A stretch of DNA of 64,000 bases from Sipunculus nudus (Eukaryota; Annelida; Sipuncula; Golfingiida; Sipunculidae), in contig CM049317.1 in assembly GCA_026874595.1 (NCBI GenBank), positions 21,528,882 through 21,592,881 on the forward strand. The letters are read 5' to 3'. Positions 61,990-64,000 of the stretch are shown here, piece by piece (position 1 is the stretch's first letter; every line of letters begins with the position of its first letter). Under the pieces are notes generated by a model that was given only the letters and a program-made list of their open reading frames with translations, did not search any database and was not told the origin of the DNA. A program made the position numbers and the translations under genes.

Positions 61990-62869
61990 GCAGTTATCCT
62001 GTCATTACTAATATGAGTCACAAACAGTTCCATCAGTAATAGACTGAAACATTTTAATGATGTGGTTCTAAGGTTATGTGTCCATGGCTCTGAGGTTATG
62101 TTTCCATGGCAATGTCTCCACAGCACAAATTACAATAACAATTATAAATGACAAAATCCAATCCCCTTGCTGCCAAAGTGTGAACAAAGTGTAGTCCTTG
62201 ACAATGTTTGTATATGTATATCAGGGCTTGTTTCATTAAATTCCTTGAAAGTGTCAATGCCCCTGATGACCCTCCAGATTTGTACATAGTTGTGGGTTTG
62301 TACATAGTTGTCACGGTTACATGTTATCTTCATCTTCCATCAGTTGGGAGAATTTGTTGGTGTCACTCCAGTCCTGTAGAAATAAAATATAAGTTTAAAG
62401 GTTAATTCTTGCATACATGTGGGAGAAGTTTGGTTTTATAGTAAACTAAAAATTTATATTGTTTGGTTATTTTCTGATAAAACTGCAGCTTGAAATAACA
62501 CTTCTAAGTTTCTTTTCACATATGATCTTAACTCCCCCCTTAAAAAATACATTTAATTAACAATGTTGAGCCATCAGTAAAATCCCATGCCTGTGAGCTC
62601 TTAGTATTTCACATTTTCAAAATTCTACCAAACAACGGAGATTGCAGTAAACCTTTTCTACATAAATTACCACTGTAATGATACAATGACATATTTATGA
62701 CTATCACTCACACCTAGTTCTGAAATATGTGTTTAACTAGAATATCAGCAGAAGCTGACAAAAGCCCTCAGCCAAAACAACAGTGTTTAGAGGTGGTAAC
62801 AGTAACAAGTACTAAATATCTGTTCTCACATGGATGTATATCTGTACATGTCTCAGTAATAAATTTAAA
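61990..62869. other. AT-rich non-coding sequence
   Basis: Short open frames only; a small duplication TTTGTACATAGTTGT is near 62279-62312. Nothing else was recognised. Confidence 0.4.
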
Positions 62870-64000
62870 ATGCAGAGGTATGTACCATGATTCATAACAA
62901 TCAACCAAATGCTTCCTGAAAAATAAGCTTCTAAGTTTTATTCTATTATAAGCTCTGTGACCTTGAAAAGTAGGTCAAGGTCACCCATCTTCGAACTTGA
63001 CCGAGATTTTGTAGATATAAGTCTTCACCAAAGAAATAAAATTCCTCTTGTGAATCCTTTTAGAGATATCCCGCTCACAAGGCCAAAGTTGAAAAATCCA
63101 AGAAAAATTCATTAAAATCAGAAATTGCAGGTGGCGCCCCCAAACTTGTGCAGCAGTTACAGACCATCAGTCCCTATGATCATAGTAAAAATTGTGAAAA
63201 TCCACCCAATGGTTTCTGAGAAATAAGCTTCTAAATTTTTTACTATAATCAGCTCTAAAACGTAGAAAAATAGGTCAAGGTCACCCATCTCTGAACTTGA
63301 CCGAGATTTTGTCAATATACATCTTCACCAAAAAATAAAATTCCTGCGGTGAATCCTTTTAGAGATATCCCGCTCACAAGCCCAAAGATGAAAAATCCAA
63401 GAAAAATTCATTAAAAATCAGAAATTGCAGGTGGCGCCCCCAAACTTGTGCAGCAGTTACAGACCATCAGTCCCTATGATCATAGTAAAAATTGTGAAAA
63501 TCCACCCAATGGTTTCTGAGAAATAAGCTTCTAAATTTTTTACTATAATCAGCTCTAAAACGTAGAAAAATAGGTCAAGGTCACCCATCTCTGAACTTGA
63601 CCTAGATTTTGTCAATATACATCTTCACCAAAAAATAAAATTCCTGCGGTGAATCCTTTTAGAGATATCCCGCTCACAAGCCCAAAGTTGAAAAATCCGA
63701 TAAAAATTCATTAAAAATCAGAAATTGTAGGTGGCACCACCAAACTTGTGAAGCAGGTACAGACCATCAGTCCCTATTTTCATCGAAAAAATTGTGAAAA
63801 TCCACCCAATGGTTTCTGAGAAATAAGCTTCTAAATTTTTTACTATAATCAGCTCTAAAACGTAGAAAAATAGGTCAAGGTCACCCATCTTCGAACTTGA
63901 CCGAGATTTTGCCAATATACATCTTTACCGAGGAAATAAAATTCTGGCGGTGAATCCTTTTCAAGATATCCCGCTCACAAGGTATAAGTTAACGGACGCC
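62870..64000. repeat. 300-bp tandem array running off the window
   Basis: GAAATTG.AGGTGGC recurs at 63121, 63421 and 63721, exactly 300 bp apart, with an earlier partial unit from about 62880. Each unit has AGGTCAAGGTCA (62972, 63272, 63572, 63872) and a GGTGGCGCC-type word, linking it in style to families A and B. The two middle units are nearly identical; the outer ones are more diverged. The array continues beyond 64000. Confidence 0.85.

Overview
The window is from a eukaryote with an AT-rich genome and long introns, most likely a marine invertebrate and probably a bivalve mollusc. Two things suggest this. One is a single spread-out gene for a PAR-type bZIP transcription factor. The other is a dense population of short Helitron-like or pearl-like repeats with terminal hairpins, GTCC microsatellites and GGTGGCGCCACC palindromes, as known from bivalves. 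The species is inferred from repeat style and was not identified. No bacterial, viral or CRISPR features were seen.

Gene layout (all + strand). Four coding exons can be supported. Exon A (5127-5432) and exon B (12389-12589) encode low-complexity, activation-domain-like sequence. A large exon (24900-25566) has its own start codon with an in-frame stop just upstream, and encodes a Gly/Ser/Pro-rich segment with a 59-residue tandem duplication. The terminal exon (39780-40081) encodes the whole bZIP domain and the stop. The 24900 exon joined to the terminal exon gives a 322-residue protein. All junctions are phase 1, so exons A and B fit an upstream-promoter isoform. Exon B cannot join the terminal exon directly without making TGA; it can join in frame at an internal acceptor at 24957/24958. 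A repeat-poor tract of about 4 kb (40082 to about 44155) ending in AATAAA is the probable 3' UTR.

Introns. Intron A-B (5433-12388) carries a 140-bp repeat with nuclear-receptor DR1 motifs, a foldback element split by insertions, and two Helentron-like elements (8860-9813 and 10086-11534). The next intron (12590 to about 24880) holds a near-perfect 58-bp hairpin, a 294-bp MITE, a pyrimidine-rich and a purine-rich tract, and a probable alternative promoter at its 3' end. The last intron (25567-39779) is mostly plain AT-rich DNA with a few GC-richer islands and a decayed tRNA-like element.

Downstream (44.2-60 kb) is a nest of Helentron-like elements. It includes a roughly 4.06-kb element with four near-identical 0.72-kb core units and a 3' domain carrying a possible captured exon, and an inverted 1.9-kb copy 3.6 kb away. 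The right end (60-64 kb) has a polyG repeat, a cluster of perfect PBX-MEIS/PREP-type motifs spaced by about 21 bp, and a 300-bp tandem array running off the window.
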